A program made the translations under genes and the position numbers. The notes below the pieces were generated by a model. It did not search any database. It was given only the letters and a program-made list of their open reading frames with translations, and was not told where the DNA came from. Below are positions 34,239-42,484 of a stretch of 64,000 nucleotides of DNA, piece after piece; the stretch's first letter is position 1; the number at the start of each line of letters is the position of its first letter. Source of the DNA: an uncultured Faecalibacterium sp. (GTDB lineage: Bacteria > Bacillota > Clostridia > Oscillospirales > Ruminococcaceae); NCBI GenBank assembly GCA_934553285.1, contig CAKTFD010000001.1, positions 34,251 to 98,250 of the forward strand, in the 5' to 3' direction.

Positions 34239-36104
34239 TCACATAAGAGCTGCCCGGACAGCCTGCGCAATATCTGCAGCATCCAGACCCGTGCACTGCT
34301 TGATCTGCGGAACGGTCGCGTGGGGCAGACAAGCCGTGCGGACAGCATAGTGCAAAAAGCGGCCATCCCAGCCCTTTTGCTGCAAAGCATATGCCAGATG
34401 CTCTCCGATGCCACCGGTCGCCACGCATTCCTCCGCAAACAGCACAATTTTATATTTTGACACAGTATCGATAAGTTTATCTGTAAAGGGATATAGCTTT
34501 ACAAGACGCAGAACGTCCGTATTCAGCGATGTATCGTTTAATTGTTCAGACGCCTGCAGAAGGTCTTCCAGCTCATCCGCATAGCCGACGAGCAGGATCT
34601 CTGCGCCCGGCGTCTGCTGCAAGAAGTCGTATTCCTGCTTTGTGCAGTGGTACTGCGCAAGCCGTGCGCTCTCGCCCCCGCGCGGATAACGGATGGCCCG
34701 CGGGCCGGAGACCGTATCCTGCAGCAGACGGTGCAGCCAGTATTGCAGCTCCTCATAATTGGAGGGTGCGTAGAGCGGGATGCTGAGCTGGCTGAGGAAG
34801 GCAGCATCGTAAATGCCCTGATGGGTCTCGCCGTCTGCCGGGACAAAACCCGCGCGGTCGATGGCAAAGACCACATTCTCCTTCAGCAGATTGACATCGT
34901 GGATGATCTGATCGTAGGAACGCTGCAGGAAGGTGGAGTAGATGCACACCACCGGCAGCATGCCCTGACTGGCAAGACCTGCCGCAAAGGTCACGGCGTG
35001 CTGCTCTGCCATGCCCACATCAAAAAAGCGCCTGGGATGCCGGTGGGCAAAAAACTGCAGTCCGGTACCATATTTCATGGCTGCGGTGATCGCACAGATC
35101 TTCGGGTTCTGCGTCCCCTCCTGCATCAGCAGCTTGCCAAACACGGTAGAAAACGACTCCTTGGGTGCCACTTCCGGGTCCGGCATACCGTCCGGGTCAA
35201 AGGCAGAAACGCCATGGTAGTTGCCGGGGTTCTGCTCAGCCGGTTTATAGCCCTTGCCTTTTTGTGTTACAACATGCAAAAGGTGCGGCCCCTGCCGCCT
35301 GCAGATGGAGCGCAGAGTGCGTTCCAGTTCTTCCACATTGTGGCCATCCACCGGCCCGATGTACTCAAACCCCATGTCCTCAAACATGGTGGAATGGTAC
35401 ATGGCGCGGCGCACCAGCGTTTTTGCGCCGACAAGAGATTTTTTCAGCGGTGTACCGACCAACGGCACCCCATCCAGGAAGGAGCGCACATTGTCCTTTG
35501 CGTCATAATACACGGTGGTGGTACGCAGGTGGGTCAGGTAGCGTGCCAGCGCGCCAACGTTTTTGGAGATGGACATCTTGTTATCATTCAGGATCACAAG
35601 CAGATTATCCAGCCCGCCGATGTTGTTCATGCCTTCGTACACCATGCCGCCGGTAAAGGCACCATCACCGATCACCGCCACCACGGTGCCCGGTTCCTGC
35701 TTGATCTTTTTGGCCCATGCCATACCGATGGCCAGCGAAAGCGCCGTGTTGCCGTGTCCGGCAATAAAGGCATCGTGCACGCTTTCGTTCGGGTTCGGAA
35801 AGCCGGAAATGCCATCCAATTGCCGCAGATGATCGAACTGCTTCCGGCGGCCGGTGAGCAGTTTATGGGTGTAGCACTGATGCCCTACGTCAAATACGAT
35901 CTTGTCCTGCGGAGATTCCAACACACGGTGCAGCGCCACGGTCAGCTCTACCGTGCCAAGGTTGGAAGCCAGGTGTCCGCCGGTCTTGGAGATGTTTTCC
36001 AGCATAAAATGCCGGATCTCCTCGCAGAGGCGCTCCACCTGCTGCGTATTCAGTTTTTTTAAATCGCTGGGCTGATCGATTCTGTCCAGTAGCGACGATT
36101 CCAT
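34239..36104 (-). CDS. dxs: 1-deoxy-D-xylulose-5-phosphate synthase
   Basis: 621 residues, thiamine-diphosphate transketolase-like enzyme that joins pyruvate and glyceraldehyde 3-phosphate, the first step of the MEP isoprenoid pathway. KTGGHLASNLGTVELTVALH opens the first domain, IGDGAFTGGMVYEGMNNIG is the ThDP/Mg motif, GHNVEELERTL is conserved, and the transketolase centre has VGMAEQHAVTFAAGLA and FAIDRAGFVPADGETHQG. The frame is open to 36188; ATG at 36104 after AAGGATG is chosen. ispA in the same operon uses the pathway product. Confidence 0.96.
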   Translation of the reverse strand: MESSLLDRIDQPSDLKKLNTQQVERLCEEIRHFMLENISKTGGHLASNLGTVELTVALHRVLESPQDKIVFDVGHQCYTHKLLTGRRKQFDHLRQLDGISGFPNPNESVHDAFIAGHGNTALSLAIGMAWAKKIKQEPGTVVAVIGDGAFTGGMVYEGMNNIGGLDNLLVILNDNKMSISKNVGALARYLTHLRTTTVYYDAKDNVRSFLDGVPLVGTPLKKSLVGAKTLVRRAMYHSTMFEDMGFEYIGPVDGHNVEELERTLRSICRRQGPHLLHVVTQKGKGYKPAEQNPGNYHGVSAFDPDGMPDPEVAPKESFSTVFGKLLMQEGTQNPKICAITAAMKYGTGLQFFAHRHPRRFFDVGMAEQHAVTFAAGLASQGMLPVVCIYSTFLQRSYDQIIHDVNLLKENVVFAIDRAGFVPADGETHQGIYDAAFLSQLSIPLYAPSNYEELQYWLHRLLQDTVSGPRAIRYPRGGESARLAQYHCTKQEYDFLQQTPGAEILLVGYADELEDLLQASEQLNDTSLNTDVLRLVKLYPFTDKLIDTVSKYKIVLFAEECVATGGIGEHLAYALQQKGWDGRFLHYAVRTACLPHATVPQIKQCTGLDAADIAQAVRAALM

Positions 36105-36221
36105 ATTCACACATCCTTCATCATGTGTTTGTTCTTTACGTTTTTCACTTTTTTTCAAGCTGAAAGCGCTGATCCTGCCCGGCCGCAATGTCCGGGCAGT
36201 GCTTTATAGCAATTACAAGGA

Positions 36222-36689
36222 TCACACGATCGGGTAGAGAAAACCGACAAGTGCGCCAAGCAGAACGCCTGCCACCACCTGCAGCGGAGTATGGCCGACC
36301 ATTTCCTTCAGATGCATATTCTGGAGGAAGGGGGCGTTCTTCTCGCTCACATCGATCCACTGCGCGATCATCTGGTTCAGTACCTTTGCCTGCTCGCCGG
36401 TCTCGTGGCGGACGCCCATGGCATCGTGCATCGTAATGATAGCCACCACGCAGGCAACTGCAAAGATCGGTGAAGCGATCCCGGCGCTGCGTCCCGTGAC
36501 GATGGCCATGGCGCAGACCGTTGCGCTGTGCGCGCTGGGCATGCCGCCATCGCCCCACATTCGCTCCAGCTGGAACTTGCCCAGCAGAACAAAGTTGATG
36601 ATGGTCTTGAGCACCTGTGCAACGAACCAGCTCAGGAGCGAGGCGGTCAAGATCTGATTAACGGAAAGGATCTCATGGATAAACTGCAT
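36222..36689 (-). CDS. Divergent PAP2 family protein (DUF212)
   Basis: 155 residues with four to five membrane helices. The signature GDGGMPSAHSATVCAMA and HDAMGVRHETGEQAKVLN mark the divergent PAP2/acid phosphatase-vanadium haloperoxidase-like family (YuiD type). VGHTPLQVVAGVLLGALVGF ends the protein. The PSAHSA and VGHTPLQV motifs fit a phosphatase on membrane lipid or prenyl phosphates, and position between ispA and dxs agrees with a role in prenyl phosphate metabolism; that is inference. The 160-base MITE sits between ispA and this gene, 21 bases before its start. Confidence 0.85.
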   Translation of the reverse strand: MQFIHEILSVNQILTASLLSWFVAQVLKTIINFVLLGKFQLERMWGDGGMPSAHSATVCAMAIVTGRSAGIASPIFAVACVVAIITMHDAMGVRHETGEQAKVLNQMIAQWIDVSEKNAPFLQNMHLKEMVGHTPLQVVAGVLLGALVGFLYPIV

Positions 36690-36710
36690 AATCTTGTTCC
36701 TTTATATTAG

Positions 36711-36870
36711 GGTGTATCTGAAAAGTCGAAAATTCAGTCTATTTCTACAAACACAGCTGGATTTTGCGTTAAACAGCCTTGAAATACACAAAGGATCCCT
36801 GCGGCTATTTGCCTTAAATCCCGCTTGTGCTTGCGAAATATTCGTCATTTTCTTTGTTTTCAGATACACC
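36711..36870. mobile_element. 160-bp MITE with 14-bp perfect terminal inverted repeats
   Basis: GGTGTATCTGAAAA (36711-36724) and TTTTCAGATACACC (36857-36870) are exact inverted repeats. The element is flanked by TTAG on both sides (36707-36710 and 36871-36874), read as a 4-base target duplication. There is no coding capacity inside. YTAR-type 4-base targets are known for the IS5 family, so an IS5-family MITE is likely. The right TTAG supplies the ispA stop codon (CTAA on the minus strand). Confidence 0.8.
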
Positions 36871-37752
36871 TTAGTTATTGCGCACCAGAAGCTGCTGTGC
36901 CAGCTGCTGCAGAAAAGCGGCTTTTGCGCCAAAATGCTCCTGCAGGTCGGCGCAGATCTGCTCGTTCAGTTTTTGTGCCAGCGCCATTGCGCCATCCGTG
37001 CCATACAGGGTAACAAAGGTCGTTTTGCCGTTTTCGCTGTCGCTGCCAATGGGTTTGCCCAACTGCTCCGGCGTGCTGGTAACATCCAGCACATCGTCTA
37101 CGATCTGGAACACAAGCCCCAGACCGTAGGCGTAGGCAGCCAGTATCTCCCGCTGCTCCGGCGTAGCGCTGGCGGCAGCGGCCCCCATCTGCACGGCAGC
37201 ATTGATCAGTGCGCCGGTCTTGTTGCGGTGGATCAGGCGCAGCTGCTCCTCGGTAGCTGCCAGGGCTTCATATTTCAGGTCCAGCTCCTGCCCGTAGACC
37301 ATGCCGTGGCTGCCTGCACCGGCACCCAGTGCCCGGGCGGCCTCCACGCAGACCTGTGCCGAAGCAGGCGCATTGGCAACCACCTCAAACGCCTCGGTCA
37401 GCAGCACATCGCCGGCCAGCATGGCGGTCGATTCGCCAAACGCCTTGTGGCAGGACGGCCGGCCGCGGCGCATATCATCGTTATCCATGCAGGGCAGATC
37501 ATCGTGGATCAGAGAATAGCAGTGCAGCATCTCCACGGCGGCAGCAAACTGCGCAGCCGCCTGCATCTCGCCGCCCAGCATATCGCAGACGCTGAGCGCC
37601 AAAATCGCACGGACGCGCTTGCCGCCGCCCAGCAGGCTGTAGCGGGCAGCTTTGCACACATCCGATCCCTCGGGCAGAAAACGGGCACAAGCTGCATCCA
37701 GTGCAGCGGTTGCCTGGTCCAGATACTCCTGATATTGCACTTTGTATTCCAT
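36871..37752 (-). CDS. ispA: Polyprenyl (farnesyl/geranyl) diphosphate synthase
   Basis: 293 residues. It condenses IPP with allylic diphosphates to farnesyl diphosphate. LLGGGKRVRAILAL, the first aspartate-rich motif LIHDDLPCMDNDDMRRG, the KTGALI segment and the second aspartate-rich motif FQIVDDVLDVT are all present, with GKPIGSDSENGKTTFV near the end. ATG at 37752 overlaps the xseB stop (TAATG). The protein ends LLVRNN and its TAA stop is the flank of the MITE, so the insertion left the coding region intact. xseA-xseB-ispA is the standard order. Confidence 0.95.
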   Translation of the reverse strand: MEYKVQYQEYLDQATAALDAACARFLPEGSDVCKAARYSLLGGGKRVRAILALSVCDMLGGEMQAAAQFAAAVEMLHCYSLIHDDLPCMDNDDMRRGRPSCHKAFGESTAMLAGDVLLTEAFEVVANAPASAQVCVEAARALGAGAGSHGMVYGQELDLKYEALAATEEQLRLIHRNKTGALINAAVQMGAAAASATPEQREILAAYAYGLGLVFQIVDDVLDVTSTPEQLGKPIGSDSENGKTTFVTLYGTDGAMALAQKLNEQICADLQEHFGAKAAFLQQLAQQLLVRNN

Positions 37753-37976
37753 TATGCTTCCTCCTTTGGCGCGTCCATGGTCTGTGTGATCTTTGCGTTG
37801 ATCTCCTCGATCTGCAGCGATGTTTTTTCCAGGGTGGTGTGGCAATACTGCATCAGGGATGCTGCTTCTGCATACAATTTGACGGAATCCGCCAGAGAAG
37901 TATCCTCCTGCTGCATCTGTGCCAGGATCGCGTTCAGCCGATCCATCCCTTCTTCAAAGCTCTTGGGCGCTCTCAT
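37752..37976 (-). CDS. xseB: Exodeoxyribonuclease VII small subunit
   Basis: 74 residues, normal size. FEEGMDRLNAILAQMQQEDT and SLADSVKLYAEAASLMQYCH form the helical hairpin of XseB, which binds along the large subunit XseA to give the single-strand-specific nuclease. It overlaps xseA by 23 bases and ispA by one base of TAATG, so translation is coupled. GGAGGAG precedes ATG. Confidence 0.93.
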   Translation of the reverse strand: MRAPKSFEEGMDRLNAILAQMQQEDTSLADSVKLYAEAASLMQYCHTTLEKTSLQIEEINAKITQTMDAPKEEA

Positions 37977-39177
37977 CGATCTCCTCCACTGTTTCTACAC
38001 GGCAGTGTGCCTGATATTGCCGGCTGCGCACGCAGATCCTCTGCTCCGGCTGCAGCTGTTCCACTGCGCACACTGCCCCGTTGGCATCGGTCACAAGGGC
38101 GTAGCCACGGGCCAGCACCCGGTACGGATCCAGCGATGCAGCCAGTGCCGCGGCATGCCGCAGCTGCATCTTTTTTGCATCCATACGCGCTTTTTGCTGC
38201 GTCTGGATAGCCTGCTGCAGCTGCTGCAGACGGCTTGAATACTGCTGTAAGATTTTGCTCGGCGCGCTTTGCTCCAACAAAAAGTTGTATTGTTCTAACT
38301 CATTATAGCACAACGCAAACCGTTTTTGTATATTTTTGTGAATATTTTCTTCAATATTTTCAAAAATGCGCCGCTGCTCGTCCCGATCCGGCACCGCAAG
38401 CTCTGCGGCAGCGGACGGTGTGGGAGCGCGCCTGTCGGCTGCAAAATCCAGCAGGGTGTAGTCGATCTCGTGGCCGATGGCGCTGATAAGCGGGACTTTG
38501 CAGTGGAACGCCGCCCGGGCGATCTCCTCGGCATTGAACACCCACAGGTCTTCCCTGCTGCCGCCGCCCCGGGCCACGATGATCTCATCCACCTTCCCGC
38601 TCTGGTCCAGGGTCCGGATCGCTGCGGCGACCTGCCGGGCGGCTTCAAAGCCCTGCACCGTGACCGGGCACAGCAGCAGCCGGACGGACGGCCAGCGGCG
38701 GCTTATCACGTTGCGGATATCCTGCAGTGCCGCACCCGTTTTGCTGGTAACGATGCCAATGCACTTTGGATACGCGGGCAGCGGCTTTTTATGCGCGGGG
38801 TCAAACAGGCCTTCCTTTTCCAGCCGGGCCTTGAGCTGTTCCAGCGCAAGCTGCGCTTCGCCCAGGCCATCCGGGAACATCGCGTTTACATACACCTGGA
38901 ACGCGCCGTCCCGCTCGTAAAGGGTGGCGCGGCAGCGCACCACGACCCGCATCCCCTCTTCCGGACGGAACGCCAGGCGGCGGGCATCGGTGCGGAACAT
39001 GACCGCCTTTACACTGCACGCTTCATCCCGCAGGGAAAAATAGCAGTGCCCGCTGCGGGCGTTCTGCACAAAGTTTGCGATCTCGCCGCGCAGTGCAAGG
39101 TCGAACAGGCCATCGTTGACATCCAGCAGCGTTTTGACGTAGTGGTTCAGCTCGGATACCGAGATCACTTCAGCCAT
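37954..39177 (-). CDS. xseA: Exodeoxyribonuclease VII large subunit
   Basis: 407 residues. An N-terminal OB-fold (ALRGEIANFVQNARSGHCYF, SLRDEACSVKAVMF) and the catalytic core (IGIVTSKTGAALQDI, EIIVARGGGSREDLWVFN, SAIGHEIDYTLLDFAADRRA, PTPSAAAEL) are followed by a coiled-coil C-terminus. It degrades single-stranded DNA and helps mismatch and break repair in the cytoplasm. Start and stop overlap its neighbours, fitting the operon. Confidence 0.96.
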   Translation of the reverse strand: MAEVISVSELNHYVKTLLDVNDGLFDLALRGEIANFVQNARSGHCYFSLRDEACSVKAVMFRTDARRLAFRPEEGMRVVVRCRATLYERDGAFQVYVNAMFPDGLGEAQLALEQLKARLEKEGLFDPAHKKPLPAYPKCIGIVTSKTGAALQDIRNVISRRWPSVRLLLCPVTVQGFEAARQVAAAIRTLDQSGKVDEIIVARGGGSREDLWVFNAEEIARAAFHCKVPLISAIGHEIDYTLLDFAADRRAPTPSAAAELAVPDRDEQRRIFENIEENIHKNIQKRFALCYNELEQYNFLLEQSAPSKILQQYSSRLQQLQQAIQTQQKARMDAKKMQLRHAAALAASLDPYRVLARGYALVTDANGAVCAVEQLQPEQRICVRSRQYQAHCRVETVEEIDESAQEL

Positions 39178-40106
39178 AGACCGGCCTCCCGTGCAGCCAG
39201 GATGGAAACACCGATGGCGTTATCGCTGGAATACTGCCCCGGCACAAAGCAGACCTGCGGCAGGCGCTGCTGCACCCAGGCGCGGATGATATCGCTGCTC
39301 ATCACACCGCCCGCGCAGACCACCGGAAGGCCGGGATATTCCTTCTGCGCGGCCTTTGTCATCCGCACCACCGTATCTGCTACACAGAGCAGGCAGTATT
39401 TGCAGACGTATTCCGGCGCTTTGCCGGCCTGCAGCAGCGCATTGCACTGGTTTTCCAGCCCGGAAAGGCTGCACTGCATCCCCTTTACGCTGGACTTGGG
39501 GCGGATCTCCTCGGTGCACTGTGCAGCAAGGCGCGAGACCTCAGCCCCTGCAGGGAAGCCGAACCCCAGCCGGACGCCTACCCGGTCCACCGCCTGGCCT
39601 GCGTACAGATCGGTGCTGGTGCCAAGGGTGGTGATAGTACGCACCTGGTCGCACAGCAAAAGGTCTGTGGTGCCGCCGGAGATGTGGAACAGCAAAACCT
39701 CCCGGGTAAACAACTGCGCGCCTTTTGCGGCAAACAGTGCTGCCGCTGCATGGCCCTGCTGATGCGTGGTGTGGATCAGCGGGATATCCCGCGCCGCAGC
39801 AAAGGCGGTTGCTGCGCTGACCCCGGCCAGAAAACAGGGCATGTAGCTGCCCTCCACCGGGCGCGGCTTTTGCGAGACACCCACAGCTTCTATTTTTGTC
39901 AGGTCGAACTCCTGCGCCAGCTCCTGCAGCATCTCGGGCAACGCCGCCGTGTGATGAAACAGTGCATCGCTCTGCCGCAGGCCAAGCTGCCCGGCTTTTA
40001 CCGGCAAAAACCGCTTTTTTGCGCAAACAACCTCCCCGGCTGTGTCAAAAACTGCCAGAGAGGTTGCATAGTTGCTTGTATCGACCCCGAGCGTATAACG
40101 GCTCAC
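39165..40106 (-). CDS. Kae1/TsaD-like protein (second, shorter paralogue type)
   Basis: 313 residues, GTG start overlapping the nusB stop. It has the ASKHA-fold signature LGVDTSNYATSLAV, the metal-binding HQQGHAAAALFA (the HxxxH of TsaD, normally HMEGH), ISGGTTDLLLC (phosphate loop) and SSDNAIGVSILAA (conserved Asp). The true TsaD makes t6A in tRNA; the form encoded between nusB and xseA in Clostridia is a divergent relative of unclear function. Keeping both His and the Asp suggests it still binds metal and nucleotide. Confidence 0.75.
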   Translation of the reverse strand: MSRYTLGVDTSNYATSLAVFDTAGEVVCAKKRFLPVKAGQLGLRQSDALFHHTAALPEMLQELAQEFDLTKIEAVGVSQKPRPVEGSYMPCFLAGVSAATAFAAARDIPLIHTTHQQGHAAAALFAAKGAQLFTREVLLFHISGGTTDLLLCDQVRTITTLGTSTDLYAGQAVDRVGVRLGFGFPAGAEVSRLAAQCTEEIRPKSSVKGMQCSLSGLENQCNALLQAGKAPEYVCKYCLLCVADTVVRMTKAAQKEYPGLPVVCAGGVMSSDIIRAWVQQRLPQVCFVPGQYSSDNAIGVSILAAREAGLWLK

Positions 40107-40549
40107 TGTTCAGCCGACTCCGCAGCGGCTTCATCACTCAGACCATGGTCGCGTGCCACAGCACCCAGCAAGCCATTTACAAACTGGTAGTCCTCGCCCG
40201 CGCCGTATTTTTTGGTAAGCTCCACAGCCTCGTTGATGGCAACGCCGGGCTTGTTCTCGGCGCCAAACAGCATCTCGGCCACAGCAAGGCGCAGCACGGT
40301 CAAGCTGACGCGGGGCAGGCGCTCCATCGTCCAGTTGCGCAGGTGGGCGCGGATCTCGTCATCCACCTCTGCCGAATGGTCATAGTAAGCGTTCAGCAGC
40401 AGGCGGCTGAATGCATCCACCGGATGCTCCTCGTCGTTTTCAGCATGATTGGACAGCGCCTCGGCCAGAGGGATGTCGCCAAAGGTCTGCGAAAATGCCA
40501 GCAGAAATGCATTTTCGCGGGCTTCTCTACGGGGCAGAATATTTTCCAT
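40103..40549 (-). CDS. nusB: Transcription antitermination factor NusB
   Basis: 148 residues, all-helical. REARENAFLLAFSQTFGD is the standard start, followed by an acidic insert, and LPRVSLTVLRLAVAEMLFG and KPGVAINEAVELTKKYGAG, with FVNGLLGAVA near the C-terminus, are the NusB signature. It binds boxA RNA with NusE in rRNA antitermination. The frame runs to 40588, but ATG at 40549 after AAAGGAAC matches family starts. It is followed by the Kae1-like gene with GTGA overlap. Confidence 0.93.
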   Translation of the reverse strand: MENILPRREARENAFLLAFSQTFGDIPLAEALSNHAENDEEHPVDAFSRLLLNAYYDHSAEVDDEIRAHLRNWTMERLPRVSLTVLRLAVAEMLFGAENKPGVAINEAVELTKKYGAGEDYQFVNGLLGAVARDHGLSDEAAAESAEQ

Positions 40550-40632
40550 AATGTTCCTTTCGCAATACAAACCCTCCCCGCCGGGCACACCGGGAGGAGG
40601 ATCGGTCCTGATATGATTTTTGCAGAAATAGG

Positions 40633-40998
40633 TTACTGTGCCGCAGCCTCTGCAAGGCCTGCGATCACCAGATCTACACGGCTGACCGTAACATTGGTCA
40701 TGTTCTGTACAGCAGACTTGACGTTCTCCTGCACTTTTTCCGCCACAGAGGGGATCCGTGCGCCGAATTTCATCATCAGGTACAGTGTGATATTGGCCGT
40801 ACCATCGCGCATCTCCACCACCACAGGGGGCTGGATGCTGGCAGTTTCCAGCAGGCTTTTCAGCTTTTTATTCTGCACGCCGCAGGATACCTCGGCAACG
40901 CCGTCCACTTCCAGTGCGGCACAGCGCGCGATCTTTCCAACGACTTCGGTCGAAATCTGAAGGCTGCCGCCCTGAAGATCCATGTTCTGTAAATCCAT
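40633..40998 (-). CDS. Asp23/Gls24 family envelope stress-type protein
   Basis: 121 residues. GGSLQISTEVVGKIARCAAL, EVDGVAEVSCGV and VQENVKSAVQNMTNVTVSRVD are the Asp23 pattern (YqhY/AmaP group). In Firmicutes such proteins, encoded before nusB, are linked to membrane or cell-wall stress and lipid metabolism; details vary. ATG at 40998 is chosen because GGAGG lies 8 bases upstream. It is the first gene of the operon that runs to recN, behind the promoter at 41126-41155. Confidence 0.87.
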   Translation of the reverse strand: MDLQNMDLQGGSLQISTEVVGKIARCAALEVDGVAEVSCGVQNKKLKSLLETASIQPPVVVEMRDGTANITLYLMMKFGARIPSVAEKVQENVKSAVQNMTNVTVSRVDLVIAGLAEAAAQ

Positions 40999-41125
40999 TG
41001 TGCTGTCCTCCATCCAAAGGCGGTTCCGGGGGCTGCCTGCAGCAGCTGCCAGAGCCGGCCTTTTCTGTTCAGACGCTCCGGCATACAATGCATACAGGAG
41101 CGCAGAATGCGTTTTTGATAGAGTT

Positions 41126-41155
41126 ATTATACCATCAATGCGGGGGCAATTTCAA
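41126..41155 (-). promoter_or_regulatory. Promoter of the asp23-nusB-...-recN operon
   Basis: TTGAAA (41150-41155), an 18-base spacer and a perfect TATAAT (41126-41131) on the minus strand, giving a leader of about 120 bases. Confidence 0.65.
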
Positions 41156-41194
41156 TACTTGTTTGGAAAAGTACATGGAAATCAGCTTTACATG

Positions 41195-41258
41195 GCATTC
41201 CGGCTGCGCAGACCGCTTTCTGCCTGCGGGAAAAGCCGCGCCTGCACCGCCGGAATGC
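41195..41258. repeat. Inverted repeat between spoIIIAH and asp23
   Basis: GCATTCCGGC (41195-41204) and GCCGGAATGC (41249-41258) are exact complements with a GC-rich 44-base loop. No T run follows on the minus strand, so it is not a clear terminator; it may protect the 3' end of the spoIIIA transcript. Confidence 0.45.
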
Positions 41259-41267
41259 TGCGGCAGC

Positions 41268-41891
41268 TCACTTTACCTCCACCACCGTGATGTTCTGCGC
41301 CGTCACGCTGCTTTTGTTCATCACCACATCCCGGATCTGAGCCACCTGCGCCGCCGTAAGCGGCTCCCCTGCCGTCATCACGGTCAGGTCTGCACGGCCG
41401 GACTGCAGAAAGCACAGGCAATCCGCAAAGCCCTTGGCGCGCACCAGCGTTTCGATCTCGTTTTCGGCGTTCAGATCCTCCAGTCCTGCCGCCATTTGTG
41501 CGGTGTACTCCTTTTTCTCCTCGGCTGTCAGAGAGGAGGATTTCAGGCTCTTTTGCAGGGTATCCATGGCTTCATCGTGCGCTTTTTCCCGCTTGAGGCG
41601 GGCCTGCTCAAAAAAGCGGGTGCCGCTGTCATTGGCAACGCTTACAAGCTGTGCCTCGCCATAGTTTTTATTGGCGCTGGAAACCGCTTCCGCTTCGGTA
41701 GGCAGCGCGTCCACGACCGTTGTTTCCGCATCTGCCCCCACCGGCTCGGCAGATACCATGCGCGCGGCATCCTCCAGCTGCGGGGTGGTATCTGCGCGGG
41801 CATACTGCCAGTTTAAGTAGACTGCAATGACCAGCGCCGCTGCCAGGGTCAGGGCTGTAACACGGCGGGTGTTTCTGGAAAGTGCTCTCAT
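41268..41891 (-). CDS. spoIIIAH: Stage III sporulation protein AH
   Basis: 207 residues. One N-terminal membrane helix (VTALTLAAALVIAVYLNW), then an extracytoplasmic part with a helical stretch (FFEQARLKREKAHDEAMDTL, LTAEEKKEYTAQMAAGL) and the ring-building fold (LVRAKGFADCLCFLQSGRAD, IRDVVMNKSSVTAQNITVVE). SpoIIIAH in the mother cell binds SpoIIQ from the forespore to form the channel between the two cells. ATG at 41891 after AGGAGG is chosen. It lies 83 bases after spoIIIAG, the largest gap in the operon. Confidence 0.9.
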   Translation of the reverse strand: MRALSRNTRRVTALTLAAALVIAVYLNWQYARADTTPQLEDAARMVSAEPVGADAETTVVDALPTEAEAVSSANKNYGEAQLVSVANDSGTRFFEQARLKREKAHDEAMDTLQKSLKSSSLTAEEKKEYTAQMAAGLEDLNAENEIETLVRAKGFADCLCFLQSGRADLTVMTAGEPLTAAQVAQIRDVVMNKSSVTAQNITVVEVK

Positions 41892-41974
41892 AAGATGCTT
41901 CCTCCTTTGTTGCTCCAAGGTGTTTTTCCGGGGCTGCGTGCGCAGGGCGCACAGGGCCAGGATGATGCGGCGGC

Positions 41975-42484
41975 TCACTGCCTGCGCTGCTCTACACAGA
42001 TCCGGTTGGAAGGCAGATCCAGCAGTGAATGCAGCAGCTCTGTGATGCGGGCCGCCACGCGGACATCGCCGCCGCCCTCACACAGCACGGCTACGCCGCA
42101 GACCTGCGGCAGATAGGTGGTCTCTGCCAGCGCAGAGCCATCCTGCAGCAGCACATGGGTCTCCTGCTGCTGCACATCGCCGGACTGGGTATCCACCGCG
42201 TAGACGGTTTCCTCGCCGGTGGTCAGGGTGACCATGACCGTTGTGCGTCCGGCACCCTGCAGCTGGCTGATAAGGCTTTCCAGCTGTTCTTCCAGCTGGG
42301 TCTGGTACTGGCTGGCAGAGACCGCCGGGGCCGAAGCTGCCGCCGCTTTCTGCGTTCCGCCTGTGGGCAGCAACTCCGATAAAAGGAGCAGCAGCATGGC
42401 CGCCCCGCCCACGAGCACCGCCAGTGAAGTACGCCCTTTGCTGCCGCGCAGCGCCTGCAGGATGGGCAGCGTTTCGTTTTTCAT
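41975..42484 (-). CDS. spoIIIAG: Stage III sporulation protein AG
   Basis: 169 residues, shorter than the Bacillus protein. An N-terminal helix (LAVLVGGAAMLLLLLSELLP) is followed by a linker rich in Ala and the ring-building domain with QLEEQLESLISQLQGAG, RTTVMVTLTTGEETVYAVD and LPQVCGVAVLCEGGGDVRVA, the SpoIIIAG hallmark. The family forms a large ring in the mother-cell side of the intercompartment channel. ATG at 42484 overlaps the end of spoIIIAF by four bases; an apparent longer upstream reading frame runs through spoIIIAF and AE in another frame and is not used. Confidence 0.92.
   Translation of the reverse strand: MKNETLPILQALRGSKGRTSLAVLVGGAAMLLLLLSELLPTGGTQKAAAASAPAVSASQYQTQLEEQLESLISQLQGAGRTTVMVTLTTGEETVYAVDTQSGDVQQQETHVLLQDGSALAETTYLPQVCGVAVLCEGGGDVRVAARITELLHSLLDLPSNRICVEQRRQ

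Noticed and set aside
36203..36215. TTATAGCAATTAC similar to the 5' end of the dispersed element, next to a CTGCCCGG/CCGGGCAG hairpin at 36175-36199
   Set aside because: Only 12-13 bases match and nothing of the body or 3' end follows; chance similarity cannot be excluded.
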